A program made the position numbers and the translations under genes. A stretch of DNA of 64,000 bases, taken from NCBI GenBank assembly GCA_047600605.1, contig JASGKK010000003.1, forward strand, positions 124,001 through 188,000, read 5' to 3'. The notes below the pieces were generated by a model. The model searched no databases and had not been told where the DNA came from. It saw only the letters and a program-made list of their open reading frames with translations. Source of the DNA: CAYMZZ01 sp047600605 (lineage in GTDB: Bacteria; Bacteroidota; Bacteroidia; Chitinophagales; Chitinophagaceae). The stretch's first letter is position 1. Every line of letters starts with the position of its first letter. Of this stretch, positions 27,946-36,691 are shown in pieces.

Positions 27946-28989
27946 ATGACAGGCATTGACGACGTACAACTGCTACAGGTAATGGTACATAATGTGGGCA
28001 ACCAGAGCCGGGGTGAGGAACTGCGACTCACCACAGAACCCCTCCAGATAGAAGAAGAGATCACCACACGGCTGCTCACCCGCTACTTTCTGGGCTCATT
28101 CAACGAAAATGAACTTTACCGTTTCACGCACCTGAGCGACCTGGCCCTCAACGAGGTCTACACCTACGTGAGCGCCATCTTCGAAAACCGCGAATCGCTG
28201 CCCGAACAAAGCCGCAAACTGGCCGAATTTCTTTACAGCAAATCGACCCATGTAAAAGTAAAAGATGGTGAATTTTATGTCGCCTTTTTCCAGAACATAC
28301 CTTTCGAAGGGGAGACCGTAAACGCCATCGGCCTATTCAAATCAGAAAATAAAGAGACCTTCCTCAAACTGCTCATGAATGGCGAAGACCGCCAAATGAT
28401 CAACGAAGACGGCATCAACATCAACAAACTCGACAAAGGCTGTCTCATCTTCCATACCCACACTCACGATGGCTACAAAGTCTGCGTGGCAGACAGTACC
28501 AACAAAGGCCAGGAAGCCCAATACTGGGTTAGCGATTTTTTACAGGTTACCCCCTGGGCCGATAGCTATCACCAGACCGACAAATACCTTAGCCTCTGCA
28601 AAAACTTTATCACCAGCGAATACCCGGAAAAATTTGAGGTAAGCAAGACCGACCAGGCCGACCTGCTCAACCGCTCCATCGACTACTTCAAAAACCATGA
28701 ACAGTTCAGCCTCCAGGAATTTACCCAGGAGGTAATGCACCACCCCGAGGTAGTAGACGCTTTCATGGATCATAAACGCAACTTTGAAGCAGCCCGCCAT
28801 TTCGAAATCGAAGACGAATTTGCCATCCATGTAGCCGCCGTCAAAAAACAACAGAAAGTATTCAAAAGTATCGTCAAACTCGACCGCAACTTCCATATCT
28901 ATATCCATGGCCGCCGCGACCTGATCGAAAAAGGCGTGGATGAACTGGGACGCAAGTATTATAAAATCTACTACGAAGAGGAACAGTAA
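27946..28989 (+). CDS. Nucleoid-associated protein, NdpA/YejK family
   Basis: A 347-residue soluble protein matching the 37-kDa nucleoid-associated family: the N-terminal strand pattern VQLLQVMVHNVGN, the central SRKLAEFLYSKSTHVKVKDGEFYVAFF, and the C-terminal nucleic-acid-binding-like IVKLDRNFHIYIHGRRDLIEKG. Members associate with the nucleoid and can carry single-strand DNA/RNA affinity. The start at 27946 is supported by a promoter-like box 4 bases upstream. It is bracketed by intergenic repeats on both sides. Confidence 0.88.
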   Translation: MTGIDDVQLLQVMVHNVGNQSRGEELRLTTEPLQIEEEITTRLLTRYFLGSFNENELYRFTHLSDLALNEVYTYVSAIFENRESLPEQSRKLAEFLYSKSTHVKVKDGEFYVAFFQNIPFEGETVNAIGLFKSENKETFLKLLMNGEDRQMINEDGININKLDKGCLIFHTHTHDGYKVCVADSTNKGQEAQYWVSDFLQVTPWADSYHQTDKYLSLCKNFITSEYPEKFEVSKTDQADLLNRSIDYFKNHEQFSLQEFTQEVMHHPEVVDAFMDHKRNFEAARHFEIEDEFAIHVAAVKKQQKVFKSIVKLDRNFHIYIHGRRDLIEKGVDELGRKYYKIYYEEEQ

Positions 28990-28998
28990 TTAGAACAG

Positions 28999-29150
28999 TT
29001 ATAAGTTTTAAGTAATGGGTTATAAGTTATTACTGACAATCAATTGCTTATAAAGTGTCTCGGTTTCTGTGCAAGACTTCTCTTATTCCCGGCCACCGAC
29101 CACTGACCACTTATAACCTAAAACTCAAAACTTACCACTTAAAACTTACT
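28999..29150. repeat. Inverted pair of TTATAAGTTTTAAGT-type repeats
   Basis: At 28999-29034 the forward strand reads GTTATAAGTTTTAAGTAATG and then GGTTATAAGTTATTA. At 29108-29150 it reads the opposite sense (ACTTATAACCTAAAACTC, CTTACCACTTAAAACTTAC). The two arms can pair around a roughly 75-base loop. The same family recurs at 42743-42990 and 57900-57932. Confidence 0.75.
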
Positions 29151-29154
29151 TTTG
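29147..29154 (+). promoter_or_regulatory. Candidate -7 box for the TPR protein gene
   Basis: TACTTTTG is a perfect TAnnTTTG and ends 21 bases before the ATG at 29176. It overlaps the end of the right arm of the AAAACTTA repeat, so the repeat may have supplied the promoter. Confidence 0.45.
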
Positions 29155-29175
29155 CGGCTCAAATAACACGTCAAT

Positions 29176-29826
29176 ATGAAATTTTACAACCTGCTGATCA
29201 AATACCGTCTCTGGATCGGCATTGGCCTGGGCCTGCTGGGTGGATATGTGAATTATGCCGCTGGATTCTGGCCTGCTTTCCCGCTTTATTTTGTAGGCCT
29301 CATCCTGATACTGGGCCACTTTTTCTTTGGCCCACTTCGCCTCATACAGGAATACATGGAAAATGGCGATATGGATGGCGCTGAGAGAGTACTCAACAGC
29401 ATCCACTTTCCCAACCTGCTTTATAAACCCATCCGCTCTGTATACTTTACCCTCAAAGGCAACATCGCCATGATGAAGCAGGACTTTGACGGAGCGGAGA
29501 AGATGATGAAAAAAGGCCTCGACCTGGGCATGCCCATGAAAGAAGCCGAAGGCGCCAGCCTGTTGCAAATGGGAATGCTGGCCATGCAGAAAAATGACCT
29601 GCGACAGGCCGAAAGCTATATCCGCAGCGCCCTCCGCAAAGGCCTGCCTGATAAAGAAAATGAAGCAGCCGCCTACCTGCAGATGTGCAGCCTCATGATC
29701 AACAAACGCGAATTCCGCGCTGCCAAGGATTTTTTCCGCAAATCAAAAGCGCTGAAACCCACTACGCCGCAGATCGTGGATCAGATCAAGCAGATCGAGA
29801 AGTATATTTCCCGTATGCCTGGATAA
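29176..29826 (+). CDS. Membrane-anchored TPR protein
   Basis: A 216-residue protein. Two transmembrane helices lie at about 10-28 and 32-52 (YRLWIGIGLGLLGGYVNYAA, LYFVGLILILGHFFFG). The cytoplasmic part holds three to four tetratricopeptide-like repeats, for example FDGAEKMMKKGLDLGMP, DLRQAESYIRSALRKGLP and EFRAAKDFFRKSKALKP. TPR domains mediate protein contacts; partners are unknown. The gene ends before a strong hairpin terminator and faces the MacB-like permease gene. Confidence 0.85.
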   Translation: MKFYNLLIKYRLWIGIGLGLLGGYVNYAAGFWPAFPLYFVGLILILGHFFFGPLRLIQEYMENGDMDGAERVLNSIHFPNLLYKPIRSVYFTLKGNIAMMKQDFDGAEKMMKKGLDLGMPMKEAEGASLLQMGMLAMQKNDLRQAESYIRSALRKGLPDKENEAAAYLQMCSLMINKREFRAAKDFFRKSKALKPTTPQIVDQIKQIEKYISRMPG

Positions 29827-29828
29827 GA

Positions 29829-29969
29829 GGTGGAAGGCGAAAGGTAGAAGGTAGAAGTAAAACAATAAATCAAGTAAATAAAAAAGAGCGACGGGATTTC
29901 TGTCGCTCTTTTTATATATAAACTTCAGGCTTATTTACCTCCTACCTTCTACCTTTCGTCCTCCACCTT
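29829..29969. repeat. Inverted repeat pair (GGTGGAAGG..GAAGGTAG) around a terminator
   Basis: The purine-rich arm at 29829-29857 (GGTGGAAGGCGAAAGGTAGA...) is matched in reverse complement by 29941-29969 (...TCTACCTTTCGTCCTCCACC) with only about three mismatches. The arms enclose the 12-bp terminator hairpin at 29880-29912, so the whole spacer between two convergent genes can form one nested stem. Confidence 0.8.
29880..29912 (+). terminator. Rho-independent, probably bidirectional terminator
   Basis: A perfect 12-bp stem AAAAAGAGCGAC/GTCGCTCTTTTT with the loop GGGATTTCT; the A-run on one side and T-run on the other allow termination in both directions between convergent genes. Confidence 0.9.
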
Positions 29970-29977
29970 TTACCTTA

Positions 29978-32347
29978 TTATTCGGACCGCAAACTGCGCA
30001 CGGGATTGGCCAGCGCCGCCCTGATGCTCTGAATACTGATCGTAAACAATGCTATGCCTGTTGCCAGCACACCGGCGAGGATAAAGATATCGGCTGATAA
30101 AGAGGTGCGATAGGCAAAATCCTGCAGCCAGCGATCCATCGCAAACCAGGCAATGGGAATCGCCAGCAAAATGGCGACCAGCACCAGCCTGATAAAATCA
30201 ATTGCCAGCAGCCGTACAATACCCGGTACAGAAGCACCCAGCACCTTACGCACACCAATTTCACGGGTACGCACCTGTGCCGTATATGCTGCCAGCCCCA
30301 GCAGGCCCAGACAGGAAATCACAATAGCAATAATGGAAAAGACATTAAATAATTTGCCTACCCGCATTTCGCTGCGATATAAATGCTCAAAGCCTTCGTT
30401 CAGAAATGCATAGTTATACGCAAACTGCGGATTATAACGTTTCCACTCTCCCTCCAAAGCGGCCAGCGACTGATTTACTTCATTGCCTTTGGCACGTACA
30501 TACACACGGTACAACTCTTCCGGCTTATAGTAAAATACAGCAGGTTCGATCTGCTTCTTCATGGAAGTGAAATGGAAATCTTTCACAACACCGGCAATCA
30601 CCCCTTTTGTTTCCCACAGACGAAGCGGCTTACCTATCGGATCTTTCAACCCCATTTGTTTTACAGCCGTTTCATTGAGTAAAAACCGGGCACTGTCGGC
30701 ATCGGTACCCGTAAAACCGGTACCTTCTTTCAGCTGTATCTTAAAAAAGGACACGAAATTGTGATCCACTGCCAGCGTACTGAGAAACAGGGTCTGATTG
30801 GGTGCCTTCCCTTCAAAATCATTATTTCCGGTCTGGTTAGAAATGTCAATAATCGAACTGGGGCTGGTGCGGGTTACATCCTGCACGGCAGGGTTATTGA
30901 GCAGGTTGGCTTTTACGGCATCATAGTGTTTAAACATATTACGCATGGTCAGCGTAAAAACCTGTTCCTTATCATACCCCAGGTTCTTCTCCCGCATAAA
31001 CCGCAATTGACGGTTTACGACCAGTGTGCCCACAATAAGAATAACCGAAAATGCAAACTGGGTGACCACCAGTGCGCGGCGGAATAATTTATCATTGATA
31101 CGCGCTGCCACCTTTCCTTTCAATGCCTTGAGCGGATCAAAACCCGAAAGCAAAATGGCCGGATAAATACTGGACACCAGCAATGTGCCGAGAATAGTAC
31201 CTCCTGTCAGCACCCAGAGTTGCGGATTGGCCAGGTCAAACTTCAGTTCCTTGCCTGCAAGTGAGTTGAAGTAAGGCATGAGTAAGGGAATAAGGACCAT
31301 GGCCAGCCCTGCCGCGAGTACAAATAAAAGTGTGGTCTCGGCTATAAACTGTATAAACAGCTGGCGCCTTCCTGCTCCTACAATCTTACGCAGGCTCACT
31401 TCCTTGGCACGCAGCAGTGAACGTGCCGTAGACAAATTCACATAGTTGATACAGGCGATCACAAGGATGATGAGGGCTATGATCGTAAACAACCGGACTG
31501 TCTCCATACCGGCTTCTTTACCGTCTGACTGAAACAGATGTGCTTTTTTTAATGGCAAAAAAAGGTAGGCCACATCTGTATCATCCGGCTTCATACGTAA
31601 GTGAATATTACGGATACGGGTTGACAACGATTTCAGATCGGCATCGGGGCGCAACAGCAGGTAAGTGCTGTAGTTGAACATGTGGAAATCGTTGTCAAAA
31701 TTGAGCCCGGGGTCTTTGCCTTCATAAAACTTTTTTGCAAACAATGTAATGGGAAACAACATATCGAAGCGGAATCCGGAATTGGCTGGAAAGTCTTCCA
31801 CTACACCTGATATAATAAACCGGGTACTGTCTTCCGCAGTAAGTACTTTACCTATCACATCAATATTCCCGAAATACTTAATGGCAGTCGCGCGGGTCAG
31901 CACTACTGATTCATTGCCGGTAAATGGCTGGCTGACATTCCCCTTAATAAGTGGAAAATCGAACATGGAGAAAAAAGAAGGGTCGGTAAATACGGTGTTA
32001 TCCTCTTCAATTACCTTATTCGTGCTGGAAAACTGGGAATAATAACCATTATAGCAGATACGCGCCACGTCCTTCACTTCCGGCAGCTCTTCTTTCGACA
32101 GCCTGCCAATAGGCGCTGTAGTAACGGTCCATATCTGCCGGCTTTCATTTGTACCTGCTTCATTTTCGAGTTTATAGATCTGTGAGGCCTGACGATGAAA
32201 ACTGTCGAAACTCAACTCATCCTGTACCCATAGCAGGATCAGTATACCCACAGCAAGACCAGCAGTAAGCCCGGTCAGGGTTACCAGCGAATAAAACTTA
32301 TTCCGGAGCAGATTGCGCCAGGCAGTTTTCAGATAATTCTTTAACAT
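29978..32347 (-). CDS. MacB/FtsX-type ABC transporter permease
   Basis: The start chosen is the ATG at 32347 (789 residues, MLKNYLKTAWRNLLRNKFYS), the usual start of this family; the frame extends 29 codons further upstream without family features. There is a transmembrane helix at about 20-40, a periplasmic MacB_PCD domain to about 280, three helices with the FtsX pattern (about 285-400; RAKEVSLRKIVGAGR), a second periplasmic domain, and a second FtsX set near the C-terminus (VRTREIGVRKVLGAS). Two-FtsX proteins of this kind are numerous in Bacteroidota and act with a separate ATPase, not encoded next to this gene. The role is export or envelope remodelling; substrate unknown. Confidence 0.92.
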   Translation of the reverse strand: MLKNYLKTAWRNLLRNKFYSLVTLTGLTAGLAVGILILLWVQDELSFDSFHRQASQIYKLENEAGTNESRQIWTVTTAPIGRLSKEELPEVKDVARICYNGYYSQFSSTNKVIEEDNTVFTDPSFFSMFDFPLIKGNVSQPFTGNESVVLTRATAIKYFGNIDVIGKVLTAEDSTRFIISGVVEDFPANSGFRFDMLFPITLFAKKFYEGKDPGLNFDNDFHMFNYSTYLLLRPDADLKSLSTRIRNIHLRMKPDDTDVAYLFLPLKKAHLFQSDGKEAGMETVRLFTIIALIILVIACINYVNLSTARSLLRAKEVSLRKIVGAGRRQLFIQFIAETTLLFVLAAGLAMVLIPLLMPYFNSLAGKELKFDLANPQLWVLTGGTILGTLLVSSIYPAILLSGFDPLKALKGKVAARINDKLFRRALVVTQFAFSVILIVGTLVVNRQLRFMREKNLGYDKEQVFTLTMRNMFKHYDAVKANLLNNPAVQDVTRTSPSSIIDISNQTGNNDFEGKAPNQTLFLSTLAVDHNFVSFFKIQLKEGTGFTGTDADSARFLLNETAVKQMGLKDPIGKPLRLWETKGVIAGVVKDFHFTSMKKQIEPAVFYYKPEELYRVYVRAKGNEVNQSLAALEGEWKRYNPQFAYNYAFLNEGFEHLYRSEMRVGKLFNVFSIIAIVISCLGLLGLAAYTAQVRTREIGVRKVLGASVPGIVRLLAIDFIRLVLVAILLAIPIAWFAMDRWLQDFAYRTSLSADIFILAGVLATGIALFTISIQSIRAALANPVRSLRSE

Positions 32348-32833
32348 ACGCGTAGTTGTGTTGTTCGGAACATCTGTAACCACCCATAACAATGCCAGAC
32401 ACCCAAATAACTGTTTACCAAACGATAGTGCCAATTATCTGCCGGTAAACTGTTCGGTTTTGATACGCCGGGTGTACTGTTATGGAGAAGGTAAGGGGTA
32501 AAAGGCAGATGGTATAAGGGAAGTAACGCGTTTTATTAGCACATTAGCATACCGGCACATTAGCACATTACTCTTTCCTTATCATCAAATTTTCAAATCC
32601 TCAAATCACTGCTGTCCGGAGAAAATAAAAGGAAGTAGCTGTTCTTTCGGAAAGCTACGAAGCATACGAGCCGGCCTGATAGTTCGGGACGGACGCGAAG
32701 CGATCCGAAGTTTCGGATTGACCGAACAGTTAAACTGGAAATGATCGAATAGTTTATTATCCGTATAATACTATCCCCTCGTTTCGTACCTGCTTTTAAT
32801 TCCGTCTTTTTGCCTCCACGGCCGGCAGGCCGA
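32348..32833. other. Intergenic region between the permease and the IS, rich in repeats
   Basis: Contains the inverted composite repeat (32495-32571), a TCAAATTTTCAAATCCTCAAATC tract near 32586-32608 (quoted in two overlapping pieces: TCAAATTTTCAA, CAAATCCTCAAATC), the perfect palindrome ATCCGAA-GT-TTCGGAT at 32703-32718, and an inverted 10-mer pair ACTGTTCGGT/ACCGAACAGT at about 32450 and 32721. No gene is supported. Confidence 0.6.
32495..32571 (-). repeat. Composite intergenic repeat, right (inverted) copy
   Basis: On the minus strand this reads TAATGTGCTAATG, then TATGCTAATGTGCTAATA, AAACGCGTTA, and ACCATCTGCCTTTTACCCC, matching 27839-27914. The two copies bracket the nucleoid-associated protein, TPR and permease genes in opposite orientation. 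Confidence 0.85.
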
Positions 32834-32866
32834 CCCCGCCGCGGCCTATCGTGTGGACACATTTTT
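32834..32866 (+). repeat. IS terminal inverted repeat, left
   Basis: Begins CCCCGCCGCGGCCTATCG and ends ACACATTTTT. It is identical in reverse complement to 34256-34288 over 33 bases. Confidence 0.95.
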
Positions 32867-34237
32867 ATGGATTTCCCAGCCTTGCATGGCCGCTTTAAAG
32901 TGTTTTAGCCCGATGTATAAGGTAGTAATCCCAGGATGCCTGTTGGATTCATAACCTTTCCATCCACCTAACCGGGCAATCGCCCAGGTATACCTTTTCA
33001 GGTCTTTGTGTTTAAATGGATTTTTTTGCTTTTCTGTTTTTCCTTCCAGTACCTGGATTTGATGTTCTAAAAAGATCTGCTCTGTTTGGTTAAAGCAACT
33101 GTCAGCAGCTATCTCCAGTTCTGGCTCGGCGTAGGAGATACGCATTAAAAAAAGCTGGATAATCGCTTCCAGAATAAGCAAACACATTTTCCGTACCGAA
33201 GCGGCATATTCCAGTTCAGACGCTTCAATGTTATATCCTTCCTTCTTCAGTATCTTAAATACCTCTTCTATTGTCCAGCGCCAGCTATACCACTCTATAC
33301 ACAACTGAGCTACCTGCACCGATTCAACAGGAATACTTGTTAACAATCGCCAGCATATTTTATCCGCCCCGGTATACCCCACTTCCATTGCTTCGATCAC
33401 ATACACAGGGACGATGGCGGGCAATAATTTACCCGCATCACGCGGTCTTCTTAATGACACCGGTTTATACTTTATTTCTATTTGCGCACTTCTTTTTTTA
33501 CGCCCATTTCGGGCCTCTACGGTTATTGTATAGCGCCCTTCCACAGGCGCATCCGCCAAACAGTCAAATAGCCGGCTACCATCCATCAACACCCTATTGG
33601 TCTTGGCGCGTATCAATAAATCAGTTGTTGCATCCGGAATACAGGCGAACTGATCGTAGATGTCTCCCTCACGATCTTGTATGATTACCAGGTTAGGAAC
33701 GACATCCCGCAATAGTGCTTTAGTTTGATTCGACACTTCAATCCAACGATACGATTCCTTTTGTTCAATGGGCAACTGGGAATAGTCCCGCTCGTGTTTG
33801 GAACAAAAATGTTGCGATCGGTTCCAGACCTTGATGGCCGCATATCCATGCGGAACGCCCGTCTGCGCATCCAGCACTAAACTCGGATGCAGAAAAAAGC
33901 CCAGTCCTTGCGTGTTATTGGCATTGGTCGTACCGATTAAACGATCCTTTCTAAGCCGGTTACTGTGACTGCTCAGGTTGATCTCGGTGGTATCCTGAAT
34001 GCAGACGACCGGATGACCCTTACAGGCGGCCATGCAGTTGGATGCCAGGTTGGTCACTAAGTCGTCTTCGCTGACCCGATCATTCTGTAAAAACCGGTAA
34101 TAACCCTTTGCCGCAGCATCATCAACCGCCAGTTGGCGAATAGAATGCACGCTCTTAGAAAATAAATCACTCAACATCCTATTGCCCCGATACAATAACC
34201 GTAAGTCGTCTAGTTCCGTTAGTTTTCTGCCGCCCAT
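32846..34237 (-). CDS. IS4-family DDE transposase
   Basis: A 463-residue intact transposase. Catalytic residues fit the IS4 DDE layout: D82 in CIQDTTEINL, D188 in IIQDREGDIYD, and E324 in the YREK signature (Y317-x2-R320-x3-E324-x6-K331 in WYSWRWTIEEVFKILKKEG). The N-terminal about 60 residues resemble the Tn5-type DNA-binding region (GRKLTELDDLRLLYRGNRML; RFLQNDRVSEDDL). The ATG at 34237 lies 19 bases inside the right terminal repeat and the stop falls within the left repeat, as is typical of a compact IS. Confidence 0.95.
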   Translation of the reverse strand: MGGRKLTELDDLRLLYRGNRMLSDLFSKSVHSIRQLAVDDAAAKGYYRFLQNDRVSEDDLVTNLASNCMAACKGHPVVCIQDTTEINLSSHSNRLRKDRLIGTTNANNTQGLGFFLHPSLVLDAQTGVPHGYAAIKVWNRSQHFCSKHERDYSQLPIEQKESYRWIEVSNQTKALLRDVVPNLVIIQDREGDIYDQFACIPDATTDLLIRAKTNRVLMDGSRLFDCLADAPVEGRYTITVEARNGRKKRSAQIEIKYKPVSLRRPRDAGKLLPAIVPVYVIEAMEVGYTGADKICWRLLTSIPVESVQVAQLCIEWYSWRWTIEEVFKILKKEGYNIEASELEYAASVRKMCLLILEAIIQLFLMRISYAEPELEIAADSCFNQTEQIFLEHQIQVLEGKTEKQKNPFKHKDLKRYTWAIARLGGWKGYESNRHPGITTLYIGLKHFKAAMQGWEIHKNVSTR

Positions 34238-34255
34238 AAAAGGTGAAAAGTAAAC

Positions 34256-34288
34256 AAAAATGTGTCCACACGATAGGCCGCGGCGGGG
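34256..34288 (-). repeat. IS terminal inverted repeat, right
   Basis: The reverse complement is identical to the left repeat over 33 bases. Transposase translation begins just inside it. Confidence 0.95.
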
Positions 34289-34565
34289 CCGGTGCTGTGT
34301 TTTTCTCCGGTCTCTGTCAGTCGTAGCATCGTTAAAGATTCAATCGGAGAAAAACAAGGCACCTTGTGAACCACAAGAAAAAATAAGAGAATATGGTGGG
34401 GAAATGGGGTAAAGAACTCCTGACGCCCTGTGGCCATACCTAACAATATTATAAAGAGGCTTTACTTTTAAAAACGTTCAAAATCATCTGTAAGTAGCTG
34501 ATTAGAAGACGCCCTTTTTTAATAGGAATTTCCCCCGAACAGTAGTGGTCCTCAAATCTCCAAAT

Positions 34566-34755
34566 CACATTAGCACACCAGCACATTAGCACATTACTTT
34601 TCCCTTATCTTCAAATCATCAAATTTTCAAATCTCCAAATCACATTAGCACACCAGCACATTAGCACATTACTTTTCCCTTATCTTCAAATCATCAAATT
34701 TTCAAATCTCCAAATTGCATTAGCACACCAGCACATTAATCACATTAGCATATTT
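34566..34755 (+). repeat. 75-bp tandem repeat, about 2.5 copies
   Basis: The unit runs CACATTAGCACACCAGCACA, TTAGCACATTACTTTTCCC, TTATCTTCAAATCATC, then AAATTTTCAAATCTCCAAAT. Copies begin at 34566, 34641 and 34716 (the last partial and diverged). It fuses two of the dispersed families (CACATTAGCACATT and TCAAATCATCAAAT). It lies directly upstream of the hexosaminidase gene, whose ATG is at 34778. Confidence 0.92.
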
Positions 34756-34777
34756 ACTTTCCTTCTTATTTTGCAGT

Positions 34778-36679
34778 ATGAAAAAACTCTTCTTTCTGGG
34801 TCTCATGGCCCTTACCATGAGCACGGTGCTGCGATCGCAGGATCTGCAACAACGGTTGTTGCCCAAACCGGCCTCCCTTACACAGGGTGAAGGTCAGTTT
34901 ACCATTACTTCCGCCACACGCATTGTTGCTGCCGATGCAGCACTGGAGCCGCTTGCCCGGCAACTGGCGACCCGGCTGCAACGCGTAACCGGTTATTCAA
35001 TAGCCACGGGTACTGCGTCTGATGCAGGGACCAACCGCATCACCCTTTCGCTCAAAACCGGTCTGCCCGCAGAAGGATATCAGTTGAATGTGTCCGGTAC
35101 CGGCATCACCCTGCAGGCCTCTCAACCTGCCGGTATTTTTTATGGCATACAAACCCTCTATCAGCTATTGCCTCCCGAAGCAGAAGGCAACAATATGGTG
35201 CAGGTCGGCTGGCAGGTACCCGCCGTAAATATTACCGACCAGCCCCGCTTTGGGTGGCGTGGCCTGATGCTCGATGTATCGCGTCATTTCTTTACCAAAG
35301 AAGAGGTAAAACGCTATATCGATGATATGGTGAAATATAAATTCAACATCCTGCACTGGCATCTTACTGATGACCAGGGCTGGCGTATTGAAATCAAATC
35401 ATATCCCAAACTCACTTCGGTAGGAGCCTGGCGAGTGGAAAAGACCGGCACTTTTGGCAACTTCACACCTCCCACTCCTGATGAACCACGCAATTACGGT
35501 GGCTTCTATACACAGGATGACATCCGGGAAATTGTGCAGTATGCCAAAGAGCGTTATGTGGAAATAGTACCTGAGATCGATGTACCTGGTCACAGCCTGG
35601 CAGCTATTGCCGCCTATCCCGAACTTACCTGCACACCCGGCAAATATGAAGTGAGCTCAGGCGATCGCTTTATGGTATGGCCCGGCGGTGGCCAGCATTT
35701 TTATGGCCTTGTCGATAACTCGCTTTGCCCGGCCAAAGAAGAAGTGTATACCTTCCTGGATAAGGTGTTTGGTGAAGTGGCGCAACTGTTTCCATTCGGC
35801 TATATACACATGGGCGGCGATGAAACGGCCCGCAATTTCTGGGAAAAAAGCCCGGCTATTAAAGAACTCATGAAACGCGAAAAGCTGAAGAGCCTCGATG
35901 AAGTACAAAGCTATTTTGTGAAACGTGTAGAAAAGATCATCAACGCCAAAGGCAAAAAGATGATCGGCTGGGACGAAATACTGCAGGGTGGTCTCGCCCC
36001 AAATGCCGCTGTGATGAGCTGGCGCGGCATGAAAGGAGGTATCGAAGCCGCCAAACAGGGACATGAAGTAGTCATGACACCTACCGATTTTGTTTACATC
36101 GACTATATGCAGAGCGATCGCATCATGGAGCCGCCCGTATATGCTTCACTTCGCCTCAAGAAAGTATTGCAGTTTGAACCGGTTCCCGTTGGCGTGGATG
36201 CCAAACTGATCAAGGGTGGTCAGGGCAACCTGTGGACCGAGCAGGTTTATACACTACGTCAGGCGCAGTATATGACCTGGCCCCGTGCGCTGGCGATTGC
36301 AGAGATATTGTGGTCGCCCAAAGAAGACCGCAACTTCTCTGCCTTTGTAAAAAAGGTAGAAAAACAGTTCCCCCGCCTCGACATGGCTAAAACGAAATAT
36401 GCGCCCAGTATGTATGACCCGGAATTTGCTGTAGCTAAAAAAGACAGCAACCGCGTTGTCGTTACATTAACACCGGAGGTAGACGGACTGCAATTGCATT
36501 ACAGCTTCGACAATTCTTACCCCGACGAATTTTATCCTGTTTATAAAGAGCCCCTGCTGGTACCTAAAGATGCTTTCCAATTGCGCGTGATCAGCTATCG
36601 CGATGGCAAACCCATTGGCCGTATGATCACCATGCCGGTTGAAGAACTGAAGAAAAGGGCCGGTATTATCAAAAAATAA
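34778..36679 (+). CDS. Beta-N-acetylhexosaminidase (GH20)
   Basis: A 633-residue secreted glycosidase with a signal peptide (about 1-20, TVLRSQ). An N-terminal GH20b domain (about 25-155) precedes the GH20 barrel (about 160-510), with WRGLMLDVSRHF, HWHLTDDQGWRIEIK, and the catalytic Asp-Glu pair in HMGGDE (about 345-350). The C-terminal about 100 residues are a beta-rich accessory region with the YSFDNSYPDEFYPVYKEP pattern (chitobiase/beta-hexosaminidase C-terminal domain). It removes terminal GlcNAc or GalNAc from chitin fragments, peptidoglycan or glycans, a common activity in chitin-using Chitinophagaceae. A variant promoter box TATTTTG lies 4 bases before the ATG. A hairpin terminator follows at 36696. 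Confidence 0.95.
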   Translation: MKKLFFLGLMALTMSTVLRSQDLQQRLLPKPASLTQGEGQFTITSATRIVAADAALEPLARQLATRLQRVTGYSIATGTASDAGTNRITLSLKTGLPAEGYQLNVSGTGITLQASQPAGIFYGIQTLYQLLPPEAEGNNMVQVGWQVPAVNITDQPRFGWRGLMLDVSRHFFTKEEVKRYIDDMVKYKFNILHWHLTDDQGWRIEIKSYPKLTSVGAWRVEKTGTFGNFTPPTPDEPRNYGGFYTQDDIREIVQYAKERYVEIVPEIDVPGHSLAAIAAYPELTCTPGKYEVSSGDRFMVWPGGGQHFYGLVDNSLCPAKEEVYTFLDKVFGEVAQLFPFGYIHMGGDETARNFWEKSPAIKELMKREKLKSLDEVQSYFVKRVEKIINAKGKKMIGWDEILQGGLAPNAAVMSWRGMKGGIEAAKQGHEVVMTPTDFVYIDYMQSDRIMEPPVYASLRLKKVLQFEPVPVGVDAKLIKGGQGNLWTEQVYTLRQAQYMTWPRALAIAEILWSPKEDRNFSAFVKKVEKQFPRLDMAKTKYAPSMYDPEFAVAKKDSNRVVVTLTPEVDGLQLHYSFDNSYPDEFYPVYKEPLLVPKDAFQLRVISYRDGKPIGRMITMPVEELKKRAGIIKK

Positions 36680-36691
36680 CTTTCCCGAAAC

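Larger units (their letters stand above)
32834..34288 (-). mobile_element. Complete IS4-family insertion sequence
   Basis: About 1455 bp bounded by perfect 33-bp terminal inverted repeats (32834-32866 and 34256-34288). The repeats begin CCCCGCCGCGGCCTATCGTG and end GGACACATTTTT; they extend about 4 bases further outward with one mismatch. One transposase gene fills the element, its stop codon lying inside the left repeat. No target duplication is obvious at either boundary choice. Intact repeats and an intact frame suggest recent activity. Confidence 0.9.

Noticed and set aside
32450..32730. Inverted ACTGTTCGGT pair as ends of a second mobile element
   Set aside because: The arms are only about 10-12 bases and enclose no coding sequence; at most a miniature remnant.
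32821..34300. Target-site duplication of the IS
   Set aside because: Flanks were compared for both possible element ends and no 8-12 base direct repeat was found.
34566..34755. Possible CRISPR array
   Set aside because: Units are direct 75-bp repeats without unique spacers, and no cas genes are present.
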